A stretch of DNA of 64,000 nucleotides from Morella rubra (GCA_003952965.2 CM025849.1:23186308-23250307); one strand, 5' to 3'; counted from the first letter of the stretch, positions 12,703-24,251 are shown. Notes: generated from the sequence alone by a model not told the origin. Translations and numbers: made by a program.

Positions 12703-13645
12703 CCTTAAGGATCCGACGCACAAACACAGTTGAAGCTTTGAGTGAGCTATTATATAAACTCGAAACTTCATATGAAAAGAGGACCAAAGAAGAAAACAAA
12801 TTTTTCTCTCAAGAAAAAGTCTCTAAAAAACTATACGCATGAATTCGAAAGAGGTAGCATGTTTGGGCTATTTTGATTTCAACGATTAACACGTTCTCAC
12901 TTATGCTGTCACCTGATCATCAGTCACTTTCAAGAAGAATTTATAACTATAATTTATTAAAAAATGCTTCGCTTTGGGCATCGCGCAAAACACAAATTTC
13001 CTTAGTGCCGCCCTGAGAAGGCTTTGTCTTCGCCAGAGAGGATGTGATAGTGACACCTCGTTCTCAATTGTTCAAGGACACAAACATACCAACTCTTACA
13101 GAGGAGCACACGGAGGCGGTTTTATCGTCTCAAACAAGAAGCTTGTAAAAAAAGTTCAAATAAAAAAGGGACTAAAGAGCCAAAAATAAAGTAAAAAAAG
13201 AAGCAACCTTCGATTGGATTTCCAATATGCACAGGTGCCTATTCAAAACTGGAAAAGCGTGAGGTAAAAAGTTATGTTTGGATTGGTTTTGAAAACGTTT
13301 TTGTTGTAATGGTTAAGAAAATTTGTTGAGATATATTTTTTAAGTGTTCATGAAAATAATAGTGTATATAAAACTGATGTTTGAAAAGAGAAAATTATTT
13401 TCTTAAAAACTGTGTGAGAGTAAAAAAAATACGTTAGGAAAGAAAATTTTGTGATAGAAATTTTTATTTTGTGTTATTTTTCACTGAAATTGAGGTGGAT
13501 AGAAAGCAGGGGTCTCGTCACAGTGCCCAGTGCATTGGTATGGGAAGTTGTTCAATAGAATTTTGTTTAATAAAAGTTCGTTATCCCGGTCAAATCACCA
13601 ACTCACCACTTCACGTCACAGTGTTTCCAAAGGCGCAGCTGTCTA
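12703..13645. other. no recognised gene
   Basis: A 71-residue frame at 12974-13189 has no recognisable domain. The stretch 13270-13460 starts with GTTATGTTTGGATTGG, reminiscent of small PIF/Harbinger-type elements, but I see no matching inverted end. Confidence 0.4.
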
Positions 13646-14151
13646 TCTTTGAGCTTCCTTTTATGTCTTCTTCCTCCCCTCGTTCTCCTCATTGCCTCTC
13701 CCCCCTTTCCTCATCTAGTTCCTCAGCTAGTCCCTCGTCTAGTTCCTTTTCTTCTGTCTCACCCAGTTACTTCACTTGTACCTCCTCAAGTTCTTCTAGT
13801 TCTCCATCTTGTTCCTCTTCTGGTTTCTCTTTTTGTTCCATTGTTGTTTCTTGCTATTTTTGTGGTGCTGCCCTTGAAACTCTTGAACATTTGTTTCTAG
13901 ATTGCCCCATCTCTCAAATCCTCGGGCAAAATTGACCATATCCTCTACACCTTTCCCATATCTTTCCACACACTCACTATTCAGGAATTCCTCAGTGCTA
14001 TTTTGGATATTGAGACCAAATTGGGTTTACCTCCCACAGCTACTCTTCATATCCAATTGTTTGCATCCATCACTTATGATCACATTTGGCTGGTGCGCAA
14101 TAAACTCAAGCATTATTCTGCCACCCCTATTAAGGCTCTGGTTATTATGTG
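13646..14151 (+). pseudogene. LINE ORF2 3' fragment with RT zinc-binding motif
   Basis: A Cys-x2-Cys-x(8)-His-x(4)-Cys motif in CYFCGAALETLEHLFLDCPI (about 13855-13914) is the zf-RVT zinc-binding module that follows the reverse transcriptase of plant LINEs. After a frame change, 13965-14151 encodes QEFLSAILDIETKLGLPP and DHIWLVRNKLKHY, the linker before the RNase H domain. Just upstream, 13660-13850 is pyrimidine-rich and translates to a serine-rich low-complexity stretch that is unlikely to be part of the LINE. The fragment runs into the inverted repeat at 14147. Confidence 0.75.
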
Positions 14152-14356
14152 AGTGTAGAAGGGTGTGATCACATCCTTCAGTCATTTTCCATAGCCTTCG
14201 CTGTCCACTTCTCGACTGGTAAAAGTAAATGTTTATGCTTCTTGTTGTCAACTCATTTGAATGAACGAAAAAGAAAGAGAAATGTGGCATCTAAAGCTTA
14301 TGGCTCCCATCTTTGTATGGCAAAAAAAAAAAATGCATATGTTTAGCTTTTTATTC
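14147..14356. repeat. left arm of a ~200-bp inverted repeat
   Basis: This arm matches the reverse complement of 17924-18107 almost base for base: CCTTCGCTGTCCACTTCTC, GTAAATGTTTATGCTTCTTG, GTGGCATCTAAAGCTTATGG, CCATCTTTGTATGGC plus an A-run, then CATATGTTTAGCTTTTTATT. The outer 20 bases (TATGTGAGTGTAGAAGGGTG) match the reverse complement of 18393-18412, because the right arm carries about 280 extra bases. It includes remnants of LINE RNase H coding sequence. It brackets the FAR1 pseudogene, so it may act as, or have replaced, a MULE terminal repeat; no 9-bp target duplication is evident. Confidence 0.8.
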
Positions 14357-15009
14357 TCTTGGAGAGTGAGCCCCTCCTCCCTGCTAGTTGCTCCTGAGCA
14401 TCATCTCTCATTGTGATTCTGTTTTATGATTAGGACGAGAGAGAGAGAGAGCTTTGGTTTTCCGTTTTCTTGGCCTCTGTCATCTTTATTCGTTGCTTTC
14501 CCTTTTTCTATCGAAAAGAAAAGGCCCCACAAATCATGAAAAAGGATTAGCATTAAGCTCCTTCTTAATCTCTAGTTAAACAAGGATATCCATGCACTTC
14601 ATTCAATTATTAAATACCACCATGTTGTTTTAGTCAATATTTTGAACAAGGCAAATGAATTGTCGTATTAATGATTAAGCTTTTTGGTCTTTCATTGGCA
14701 GAAATTCTTCCTCGCCTTCTTGCAAGGGCTACCATAGTCACCTAAATCACTGGCTTTCTGCATGATATATACAAAGTTTTTCTCAACTACTCCATTACAA
14801 AAGATTATGCTAATAATATATTTCTCCTCCAAATTATTGGTGACGATTATTAATCATTTGGATATTTGTTAAGTCATATTATCATATATTATTCATTTGA
14901 AATAAAAATATCATTGTACTTTTAATTGCTCCATAAAAGAAGTTTCTTTGATTGATGAATAATGGGGGAGTGCAACAGGTTGGTGCTTAGTGCAACTTCC
15001 ATAAACGAT

Positions 15010-16485
15010 ATGGCCCAAATAGAAGGGATCAATCCAAATATCAGTAGACGAGGGTCCAGTAGTTCCGAAGTCCCTGAGGGTGAGTTAGTTATCCTTCATT
15101 TGAGCAGTTAAGATGGTATGAGGACTTTTTTAATCCTTTTCTTTGATTGGTATATGCAGGTGACATGGTACTGGTTAACAATGGGGAGAACGTAGATGTA
15201 TAGAGCATCAAGTGGAGGGACATCGAACATGCGTACGATTGGTACAACCGGTACGCAATATTGAAAGGCTTTAGCATTCGTAGACATAGCGGGAACAAAA
15301 ATAAAGAACTTAGGTATTGGACATATAAGGCCTTTGTTTGTAGTAAAGAAGGGACAAAGAAAGAAAAGGACCCGCTTATGCCGGTGAAGCGGGAGCGACC
15401 AAATACAAGGTGTGGGTGCGTCGCAGGTATTACTGTTCAGCGGTAGCCTAGTGGGAAGTATTGTGTCTTCGACTGGAATCCGCAACATAACCATGAGTTG
15501 CGACATTGAGGAAGGTTCACCTACTCCGTTCTCACAGAAGCATGAGCGAATCGCAGTGTGCTAAGGCTATGGATTCAGATAGGGTCGGTATTCGCCCTAA
15601 ATTGGCAGTGAACTTGATGTCTGAACAGGCTGGAGGTAGACAACTTTTGGGATTCACTCAGCAAGACTATAAAAAATTTTTGAATGGTAGAAGAACTAAG
15701 ACAATGAAAGTTGGTGCAGCCGGTGTTCTTCTTAACTGGTTTGGTAATTAGCTAAAGAACGATTCAGAGTTTTTCTTCCGGGTTATGATGGATGAAGATG
15801 AGCACATTACTAATGTCTTTTGGTCAGACCATGCCATGCAAAGCGACTATGCCATCTTCAGGGACTTTGTGTCCTTTGACACCACATACAGGACAAATAA
15901 CGAGCATAGGCCATTGGGAGTATTCCTTGGGGTGAATCATCACAGAAAATCGGTCATATTTGGGGCATGTTTATTGTTTGATGAGACGGGGCAAACATTT
16001 AGTTGGCTTTTTGAAACGTTCGTTGAGTGAATGAATGGGAAGGCCCCCATATCTCTGTTCACCGATCAAGATTCAGGAATGCTAGCCGCAATTCCATCTG
16101 CCCTACCAGCCACACACCATTTTTTATGTGCGTAGCACATGTCTCAAAATGCAATGAAACATTTGGGGTCATTATTTGCCAACAAGGACTTCAAAAGAGA
16201 TTGGAACGATCTTCTGTTTGACCCCGAGATAGATGACTTCGAACATAGTTGGAGTAAAATGATTGACAAGCATGAACTCCAAGGCAATGTATGGTTGCAA
16301 AGGATATATGAAAAGCAGAGAAATGGGCACCAAAGTATGTACGCAATGTTTTCTGTGCTGGGAAGAAGACGACCCAGATAAGTGAGAATTTCAATTCGAT
16401 ATTATGTGGGTTCTTACGCACGGATATGAATATGGATCGATTCCTACAAAATTTCCAACGAGCAATAAATGAGTTGCGATACAAG
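15010..16485 (+). pseudogene. FAR1-type MULE transposase pseudogene, copy 1
   Basis: A FAR1/FHY3-related protein, a domesticated or mobile Mutator-like transposase. A short first exon (15010-15078, MAQIEGINPNISRR...) ends at a GTGAGT donor; exon 2 starts after TATGCAG (15159). The FAR1 zinc-binding region is visible: VCSKE, RCGCVAG, then HNHEL (about 15340-15500). It is followed by the transposase core with SFDTTYRTN (first catalytic Asp, about 15870-15900), LFTDQDSGM (second Asp, about 16057-16083) and an ISENFN string (about 16380) at the third acidic position. There are several in-frame stops (for example in WFGN-stop, and after FETFVE) and frameshifts, so it is dead. Homology to copy 2 (19832-21412) ends near 16485 and the C-terminal SWIM region is missing. 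Confidence 0.88.
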
Positions 16486-16639
16486 AGAAGTCATCCCAAG
16501 AGAATATGCTCACATCTTGCTAAAAGTATATTACCACATAGAAAGTTCACTAGACCTAAAAGTATCACAACCACAACATTGGGACCACTACCTATTATCC
16601 ATCATTTACTTCATCTCAAGAGAAATCACTACAACCAAA

Positions 16640-17282
16640 ACAAATATAAACAACACCCATGACTTTATCAGCTTGCTCCCTAAGTCGGTGACCATTTTCC
16701 TTCAATCTTTTTATTTCTTCATCCTTGACTTTCAAGTTGTTATTGGACCCTTGAAGCTTTCCTCAAGCAATTTCTCCCGTTCTTTGAAGTTATCAATCTC
16801 AACATCCTTTGCCTGTGATTTGGCAATCTCAGCCTTTAACTTCTCTTCCAAACGCTGCATTTTCACAATCAATAAAACTAAAGCCATTCACCTTAAGACG
16901 CATGTCAATGACATTCCAAAATTGGTGATTTGTTCCATTAATAAATATGAAAATTAATGTAAGGAACATGCTGGTAATTTAGAGAATTGCCAATATTTGG
17001 TCCCACACTGCACACCTTTTCAGGAATATGGTTTTGGACCTCTGTAAAGGCCAAGTTTTGACTACTTGTACGGTTTTTTCTGATCAGAATTAAAAAAATA
17101 TATATAAAAATACAAGCCAAACCAAGGCCTAGGCATCAGATGGCTAGTAGTTTTGGAAAATACTTTGATACACGATTAAAGTTCGAAAAGGTAGCCCACT
17201 AGAAAACCTGCAAGAATTACCTTAGCCCTTAATTTCCTAATCTGAGATTCTTGAGCTGCTTGCTTTTTTGAAAGCTCTTCAC
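16640..17282 (-). pseudogene. captured coiled-coil exons, one like Golgin candidate 5
   Basis: Two minus-strand exons downstream of, and antisense to, the FAR1 copy. Exon a (17221-17282) has an acceptor CTTAG and donor GTAATT and encodes EELSKKQAAQESQIRKL followed by RAK, which I recognise as the coiled-coil core of plant Golgin candidate 5/TMF-like Golgi tethers. Exon b (about 16650-16862), after a TGCAG acceptor, encodes RLEEKLKAEIAKSQAKDV and, after a one-base frameshift, LKVKDEEIKRLKENGHRL; it is also coiled coil but I cannot assign it to the same gene. Neither can make a protein here. They look like host fragments picked up by the surrounding element. Confidence 0.6.
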
Positions 17283-17923
17283 CTAAGATGGCATACAAAT
17301 ATCTTCAAAAAGAATCACTTATACAAGATAGAAGTTGAGAACAGATAGAAAATATGGTATTTGAAAATTTAAGGACACGAACTAGCCAAGTGTGACGCCC
17401 AAATATTTGCACTAACATCACCATTATTTAGGAGAAACAGAGCAAATATAATTGTTGCTCACACGTTAATTTCATTTGAATATAAAACTATAACAATAAT
17501 ATTCAAGAAACGAGCCTAATAATCAGCTCCAACTAGCTTTGAAAATTAAACAAGTGTGAGGAAGGATCTCAACTAAAAGCTACAGAATCATACAAATGAG
17601 TTATCCATAAAGGTTCATTTCGCGACCAGTAGGTGTGCATGTGTGTCAACTGCCTACTACAACAAAAAATTGTTACATTCCAATTTGCATGAAATCCACA
17701 TATCAAAAAAGAAAAAAAAAAACTCTATACTTCTAATTGCCATAAAAAAGAACATTCATTTTTCGGTTTTTTTTTTAAAGGAAATAAAAGAAACCCAAAA
17801 TACCCATTAATCCACAAACAGAACACAGGGCATGTAGAGATAATCTAGTTAATGCATGGGCTTTTAAATCACTGCCTTCATAAAGAACATGTCCACCAAT
17901 GAGGAACAAAGATGCGAAGAGAA
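17283..17923. other. no recognised gene
   Basis: AT-rich sequence that may be intron from the captured gene. No coding potential is recognisable. Poly-A and poly-T tracts occur at 17706-17720 and 17769-17778. Confidence 0.4.
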
Positions 17924-18412
17924 TAAAAAGCTAAACATATGGGCAATTTTTTTTTTTTTTTTGCCATACAAAGATGGGAGCCATAAGCTTTAGATGCCAC
18001 ATTTCTCTTTCTTTTTCATTCATTTAAACGTTGACAACAAGAAGCATAAACATTTACTTTTACCAGGAGAAGTGGACAGCGAAGGCTGTGGAAAATGACT
18101 GAAGGATGAAACAATCGAAGGCTGAAGCGGGGAAGGCCACGCAAGCGGCGTCGTTCTGGGCCTCACGTTTGCTCTCACTCTCTGGGTTCTTCATGCAGCA
18201 AATTTTGGGGAGGAAATCTGAGGCTCTGCTAGGGCGTGAAATTTTGGGGAGTCAGCCAGAACAGGGTGTGAGTGATGCGGTCGGATCGTGGAGTCGAGAC
18301 TGCCCTAGAAATTGCTCATTAATGCGTTGGCGCGATCTGCGCGGTCCAAAATGTGAGAACCGATCCTGACCGTGCAATCGCACCACTCACACCCTTCTAC
18401 ACTCACATAATA
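17924..18412. repeat. right arm of the inverted repeat, with 280-bp extra block
   Basis: 17924-18107 is the reverse complement of 14173-14356, and 18393-18412 matches 14147-14166. The intervening 18108-18392 is absent from the left arm; it is GC-richer, encodes an open frame (18106-18369) with no recognised domain, and could be a captured or inserted segment. Confidence 0.75.
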
Positions 18413-18962
18413 TTGAATAGACATTATTCAAAATACAAGGAAACTGTTGTTCAATTAGCACAATAAACACCGCTCCTTGCGAGCTCCTAAGCGCCATGCT
18501 CTTCCCTTCCTTTCCTTAGTTGCCTGCTTCGTTGGGCTTCCTTGTTTGGCTTTGTTTTCATTCCTTGCCATCTCGTTATTGGGTTCTCCTTCATCCAGAG
18601 CACTTGTGGTTTTGGGAAAAGATTCAGTCGAAGCAAAGTTGGTTCAAAGCACTTTCAAATACACGTCCAGAATTTTAAAGAAGTTATCTAGGGGTTGAAA
18701 ATGAACACGTCATTTATGAGGATTGATGACCGAAAAAATGGCTCATGGCTTCAGATTCTTTCTTTTTTTTTTGGCTCGGCTTTGGCTTTTACTTGCAACC
18801 GATTCTTTCAAATATTTTATTGGCCAAAAGTTCCAAACAGCTTGCAGAACACGCTTCCTCCTCCTCCCCGTCTTCGCCAACCCTGTGCTTCTTCCCACTC
18901 CCCTGCCTGCAACTCAGCAATACCGGTGGCTACAAAGCAAGAAGGGGGGACAAAAAGAAGTA
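18413..18962. other. no recognised gene; contains left copy of 15-bp direct repeat
   Basis: AATTAGCACAATAAA at 18453-18467 recurs exactly at 28445-28459, directly after the LINE poly-A tail. Three overlapping plus-strand frames at 18695-19036 show no known domain. If the direct repeat is a LINE target duplication, 18468-18962 would be LINE 5' sequence, but I see no ORF1 motif in it. Confidence 0.45.
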
Positions 18963-19053
18963 AGTACTCGGTGCTTCTTTTAACTTTTCTTAGGAGTTTT
19001 CATATTTTTGCTATGAAACTTTTCTCTCGACGCTGAACAAACTTTTCTCTCGA
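18963..19053. repeat. left 91-bp terminal inverted repeat
   Basis: Pairs with 24252-24342 in inverted orientation. The inner part contains a direct duplication of ACTTTTCTCTCGA (about 19018-19030 and 19041-19053). Confidence 0.88.
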
Positions 19054-19831
19054 CCACTTGTGTATCTTCTTTACAAATCATTGCTTTTAATTATTGTTGT
19101 GCTTGGCTGCTTGCCATGTTCACATGACATGGCTGCGTTCAGCTTCCTTGCCATTGCTTGCCCAGAGTCATCATTTAAACCTAACTCACTGAGCTTTCTT
19201 TCCACTAATTGAGGGCTAACCATAAGCCATGAACTAAGCTCAAAACTTTGCATTGTGCCTGAATTCATGAAAGGTTGCCTTGAAAAAATAAATAAAAACG
19301 AAGTTGTTGAAAGGTTTGAAACCCAGCAGCTATTTTAGTATGCAGCAAACGAGTTTGAATCGAGCTTTATCTTACATTGTAAAGCCAAATGATGAAAGGC
19401 TTTGACTTTATTATTTACTACGTGTGTTGTACACATACAAAAATTATTATTTATTTCTAGCTATGATTATTTTTAAAATGTTTATATTGTTGGGAGCCAT
19501 TATTATTAGGAGTATAAGCTATTGCAATAGAGGCTTATTCTTATTTATCTGCATATATTTTAAATATGGGGTTGTTGAATTAATTCTCTTAGTTGTTGCA
19601 GGTACTCACCCAGCAAATATTATACAGATTCATTGGATGCGAGTTGATAGTAGAAAAAATTGCCAACTTGTTTGAATTGGAGTAACGAACTGGTGAGCCA
19701 TTAGAATGTTGTCCCTTTACCTTTTAATGTTTATTATATCCTAATCTTTTCTTTTTCTTTATTTTTTTTTATTTTTCTAGTGATTTTATGTCTTTTGCTA
19801 ACTTGGGTTATTGAAGTTATCAAGTTGATAA
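19054..19831. other. MULE 5' sequence without a gene
   Basis: AT-rich leader between the left terminal repeat and the first transposase exon. A hydrophobic frame at 19424-19675 has no known domain. Confidence 0.4.
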
Positions 19832-21412
19832 ATGGCGGAGATACAGAGCATTAACCCGAATATGAATAGGCGGAAGTCTAGTAGTACCTCAAACTCGGAA
19901 GCTTTGTCAATTTTTTTGGCCTATCAGTGGACGGATTCTAATAGATTTTTATTTGTTTCATTCGAATAGTTGGACTGTGCAGGTGAAATGGTTAGGGCAG
20001 ATAATGGGGAGACCGTAAATATTTGGACCTTAGAGTTTAAAGATGACGAGCATGCTTACGACTGGTACAACCGTTCTGCAATTAGCGTTGGATTTAGCGT
20101 TCGTAGGCAGGGTGGGTTTAAGAATAAAGAAAAAGGGTATTATACAGTCAAAACATTCGTGTGCAGCAAAGAAAGGTTAAGAAAAGAGAAAGAGCTGGTT
20201 GTACCTTTAAAGAAGGAACGGCGGAATACTAGATGTGGGTGTTGTGCAAGTTTCACCGTTCAACGGCAGCCGTGTGGTAAGTATTATACATTTGATTGGT
20301 GTGCCCATCACAACCATGAATTAGCTACGCCATCGAAAGCCCACTTGCTTCGATCACATAGACGAATCAATGAGCTACAACGCCTGGAGTGCGATGATGC
20401 AGACATAGCAAGCATCCGACCGAAGTTAGCACATGATTTGATGGCGACCTAGGCTGGGGGTAGAGAACATTTGGGATTCACCAAAATGGACCTGAAAAAT
20501 TACTTAAGTAATAGAAGAAGTAAGTCTATGGAAGATGGAGTAGCTGGTGTCCTTCTTAATTGGTTTGGTGCTCAGTAACGAAAGAATTCACAATTCTTCT
20601 TCACAGTTATGTTGGATGATGACGAACACATAACTAATATATTCTGGTCTGATCACGACATGCAGAATGATTATGCACTCTTTGGAGACTTTGTGTCGTT
20701 TGATACCACATATAGAACAAATCACGAGCATAGGCCATTAGGGGCATTTCTTGGAGTGAATCATCACAGGGAGCAGGTAGTGTTCGGGGCATGCTTGTTG
20801 TATGATGAGACAGCTCAAACATTCAAGTGGCTATTTGAGACTTTCGTTGAGTGTATGGAAGGAAAGGCACCTCAATCTCTTTTTACCGATCAAGATGCTG
20901 GTATGCTTTTTGCAATCCCTACTGCCTTGCCAGACACGCATCACTTTCTTTGTGTATGGCATATTAACCAAAATGCAGTAAAAAATCTTGGTCCATTACT
21001 TGGCAACAAAGACTTCAAAAAGGATTGGCATAAGCTTCTATTTGATAGTGATGTTGATGATTTTGACCTTACCTGGTCTAAAATGATTGAAGACCATAAT
21101 CTCCAAGACAATCAGTGGTTACAAAAGATATATGAGAAGCGCAAGAAGTGGGCCCCGACGCACGTACGAAACGTTTTCTGCGCGGGTAAGAGGACTACAC
21201 AGTTGAGTGAAAGTTTTAATGCAAAATTGCGCAAGTATTTGAAGACAGTAATGAATATGGCTCGGTTTTTCCAACAATTTCAACGGGTAATTGATGACAT
21301 GCGGTACAAGGAGCTGAGATCGAACTTTGAGATGCTGGACAAATTACCTATTCTGCATACTGATGACCCGCTTTGTATTCATGCATCAAAAGTATACACT
21401 CCAAGTGTTTGA
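19832..21412 (+). pseudogene. FAR1-type MULE transposase pseudogene, copy 2
   Basis: The better preserved of two FAR1-related transposases. Exon 1 starts at 19832 (MAEIQSINPNMNRR), exon 2 after a TGCAG acceptor at 19982. The FAR1 domain shows FVCSKE, RCGCCASFTVQ and HHNHEL (about 20155-20325). The DDE-like core follows: SFDTTYRTN (Asp 32 of the frame starting at 20609), LFTDQDAGM (Asp 94) and LSESFNAKLR near residue 205, i.e. all three acidic positions are kept. CVWHIN and MARFFQQFQ match the family. A TAG at 20450-20452 (CAG to TAG type change) and a TAA near 20577 break the frame. The C-terminal SWIM zinc finger is replaced by LINE sequence immediately after VYTPSV (21412). These proteins act in the nucleus as transposases or transcription factors. 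Confidence 0.92.
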
Positions 21413-22421
21413 ACCGGTTTCAAGTACGAGAGGCTGTCATCCTTTTGCTTTCATTGTGGTCTCCTTGATCATACAATTGGTACTTGTTATAAGAATACTC
21501 TGCATCCCCAGAGCTACGCCCTGACTGAAAAAATGAGAGGAAATTCACCCATGGGATTGGTAGGGGAGGTGCGACCGGGGGGCTTTCAGAGACCTAACAG
21601 TTTTGATGATAGCAGGCAGCCCATGAAGTCTGCTCCCACTGTGGAAGCAGTTCTGGCAAGGAAAAATGTGGCGGCGGCACAGTCATCTGCTTCTTAGTCC
21701 GGTCAAGTTAGGGCAACAGCTGGGTTTCAAACTTTGGCTAGTTTTGGACGAAAAGGAATTCCAGCGGAAATAAGGCAGAGGAAGGATGGATTTTTTGCGA
21801 GAAGAGTGCATTCATGCAAGGGTCAAAGGTATCTCCGAGATTTTGGGGCCAAATATGTCCCCAGGGAATAAAGATATTTTGTCTGACTTTTTGGCGCCAG
21901 ATCAACAAACATGTTTGAAAGATAATCAGCTGCTAGAGGATACTCGGGTTTCCTTGACCACTTTACACCTGCGCGTGGACTCTATGGATGGGTTGCGAAA
22001 AGAAACTGGGTCGGTGAGCAATGGGAAGACTACACGGCGTTTTAGATCTTTGATTGAGAAGAGACTTGGACTTCAACTAGGTGGTGATTCAAGCCACGTC
22101 GGACCACTTATATCGGATGCTACTCCTATTCGTGGTGACGAGAGTTTTTCTGGAGGAAGGCCAAAGCGACGACGTATCCCTGATGAGTTGATGTCCAGCC
22201 CCGAGTCGAAGCGGGGTAAGGAGTATCAGGCAATAGTGGATGAAGTACTAGAAGATTCTTTGGCTGATTTATTCCACGATGGTTCAGTTGGTTCGAAGGC
22301 ATCGGGAAGACAACGCCGTTCTAAAAAAGGTAGCAGACTTGGGCAGAAGGTTGTGGTCACTAGGAAGGTGGTGAATTCTGCTGTTGTTTTATCTTCTTCT
22401 AAGGCTGAGGAGGCGGACTAA
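21413..22421 (+). pseudogene. LINE ORF1 C-terminal part with CCHC zinc knuckle
   Basis: Directly after the FAR1 frame comes FKYERLSSFCFHCGLLDH then TIGTC, the CCHC zinc knuckle that follows the DUF4283 domain in plant LINE ORF1 proteins, which coat the LINE RNA. A downstream open frame (21786-22421, 211 aa) carries basic clusters GRPKRRRIP and RQRRSKKG typical of this C-terminus. The N-terminal DUF4283 domain is absent. There is a stop after AAQSSAS and at least one frame change, so the copy is dead. It precedes the ORF2 start at 22441 by about 20 bases, the usual compact LINE spacing. Confidence 0.82.
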
Positions 22422-22440
22422 TCCATGCCCTCACGTTTCC

Positions 22441-22545
22441 ATGAAGCTCATATCATGGAACTGTCAGGAGTTGGAACCTTCGGCAGCTAGGGCCCTCTGA
22501 GAAATGGTGAAGACCATTGACCCGGCGGGAATTTTTTTGAGAGAC
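22441..22545 (+). pseudogene. LINE ORF2 N-terminus (endonuclease start)
   Basis: Begins MKLISWNCQELEPSAARAL, the start of plant LINE endonuclease (usually MKLLSWNCRGLG...), with an in-frame TGA, then EMVKTIDPAGIFL. It stops matching LINE near 22545. The next endonuclease residues (NKVEILEVIKMLLYEG) reappear at about 24365, so roughly 1.8 kb separates two adjacent parts of one domain. Confidence 0.8.
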
Positions 22546-23389
22546 TTGATTCGGAAGAGTAGCGCTGTTGCAGCGTCCCAACCAGTAGCTCGCCATTTGC
22601 AGTTAGAGGATGATCCAGAAATACGTTGTCATATTCTATGCTTAGAATATTTTACATTACCAAGCCTTGGTTATAACTATCATTTTTTTATTCCTTCCAG
22701 GTGTCATGCGATGATGAGGAGCATTCACAATGTGAACGGTATAGGAGCCTCGAAGACCTCTAGGAGTATCTGTTGTATTGGGATTGTGTACAGGTAGTTT
22801 GTAATTTTTGTATAAAGACTTGAGATACTATATATATGTAAACTAAAGAATATCTTTGATTGAATCTGTTATTTGACATATATGTCTATAAGCTCCTTTA
22901 ACAATATCACGTTTTAATTTTGTTTGATGGAATTTATTAATTGGATATACTAGCATTTAGCAATATTCTTTGGACTGAAGCTTAATTCTTTTCACTAATT
23001 GAGAGAAGTTCCATTACTGATATTTAAGGGTATTTTGATTCTTGCAGGAGCAATGTTGTTATAGAAGACATGGAAAAGCTGTTTGTGGGAAAATGCTTAA
23101 GTATCAGCCAACTGGTGGATCTCCATATAAAATCACTCATTTTGTTATGGAGATAATGTTTTCCTGTAAACTTTTGAGTTTCTTCAAGATTTTGTACTTG
23201 TAAAATATTTACTATGAAGATTTTGTACATGCAAGAAATATTTTGAAAAACTGAAAAAGCAGTTCCCAAAAACATATAAATATCCAATCAAGTTTTACTT
23301 GCAACAATTCAATCCAAGTATTCATTGCCTTGAAATTCCAAAAGAACAAAAGGGTGTAGAACATTGTTTACAACTGGACATATAAATAT
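22546..23389. other. left part of the segment splitting the LINE
   Basis: No recognised protein. The plus strand has VSCDDEEHSQCERYRSL after a CCAG acceptor-like site (about 22700), possibly an exon scrap. The remainder is AT-rich and intron-like. Confidence 0.4.
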
Positions 23390-24204
23390 CCACTAAACCT
23401 CTTACACCCAAGACACTTGGCAACATTTTGCACTTCAAAGACACCATCACTTCTCTCTGGACCAGTCCCCACTCTTCCCACCAGTTTTGCACTCAAGTCA
23501 CACATCTGTAATCTGGATATCTTCCGAAGCAGCCTTGCAAACTCCATCACAGACAATAGAATTTGCAGATTGATTTCCAGAGGCAACTACAGCAAGAAAC
23601 CTTCCCAGTTCCTCACGAGACGGATACTAAGTTGACCTCAAGGGATTTGAAACATAAAGAGCTGCATATTTTGCCCCAGACTACTCCAGAGACGTTATCA
23701 GATCAAATAAAATTTTACCTGCAAATTTGATTATAATATTCAAATGAAACCATCAGACTAGCTTGTCTTATGAAACATATTAAACAGTTCAAATTGGTTA
23801 TACCCTCTGACACCCATATAAACAATTGTTACTTATCATACTTTCAGATTGTGGTCGGTCAAGTTCTCTCGAGGTATGGACCCTTCACAATGTCATACAA
23901 ATTGGCAAACTGATATAAAATGTACTGAGCGCAGGTCTGCAAGTTTTTGAAAGTTTCCACCCTCTACTGAACAAGACTCCAGGAAAGCAACATTCTTGAT
24001 ACCTAAATCATGACCACAAGTTTCCATAAACCCAGAAACCAACGAATTTTCCATTGTCACCTGCGTAAATTCACCAAACATATACATGCCCTGAATTACA
24101 CCACAAAAAAAATTGTCTTACCTTGATTGAATAACCGAAACCAGAGACTGCAAAAGCTTGAGAGCATCCGCAGGATTCATCAACGAAACTGACTTCGTAA
24201 TAAC
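23390..24204 (-). pseudogene. captured host gene fragment, several exons, antisense to FAR1
   Basis: Minus-strand exons with clean borders. Exon 24122-24204: acceptor CAG, encodes VITKSVSLMNPADALKLL then QSLVSVIQS, donor GTAAGAC. Exon about 23865-24060: acceptor CGCAG, encodes TMENSLVSGFMETCGHDL, then NVAFLESCSVEGGNFQKL, then with one frame change YQFANLYDIVKGPYLERT. A further coding-like block lies at about 23400-23635 (GRFLAVVASGNQSANSIVCD in one frame). The exon-intron order is preserved, so it came from genomic DNA and not a processed message. I do not recognise the protein family. The right MULE terminal repeat starts 48 bases beyond the first exon. Confidence 0.6.
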
Positions 24205-24251
24205 CTGCAAAAAGAACAACCAAAACACATAAAAAATTCTAGCTATTTCCT

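Noticed and set aside
13270-13460. Tourist-like MITE beginning GTTATGTTTGGATTGG
   Set aside because: No matching inverted end or TAA/TTA duplication found.
13471-13935. Serine-rich 154-aa protein gene
   Set aside because: The serine run is a translation of a pyrimidine-rich repeat; only the C-terminal zf-RVT motif is meaningful, and that belongs to a decayed LINE.
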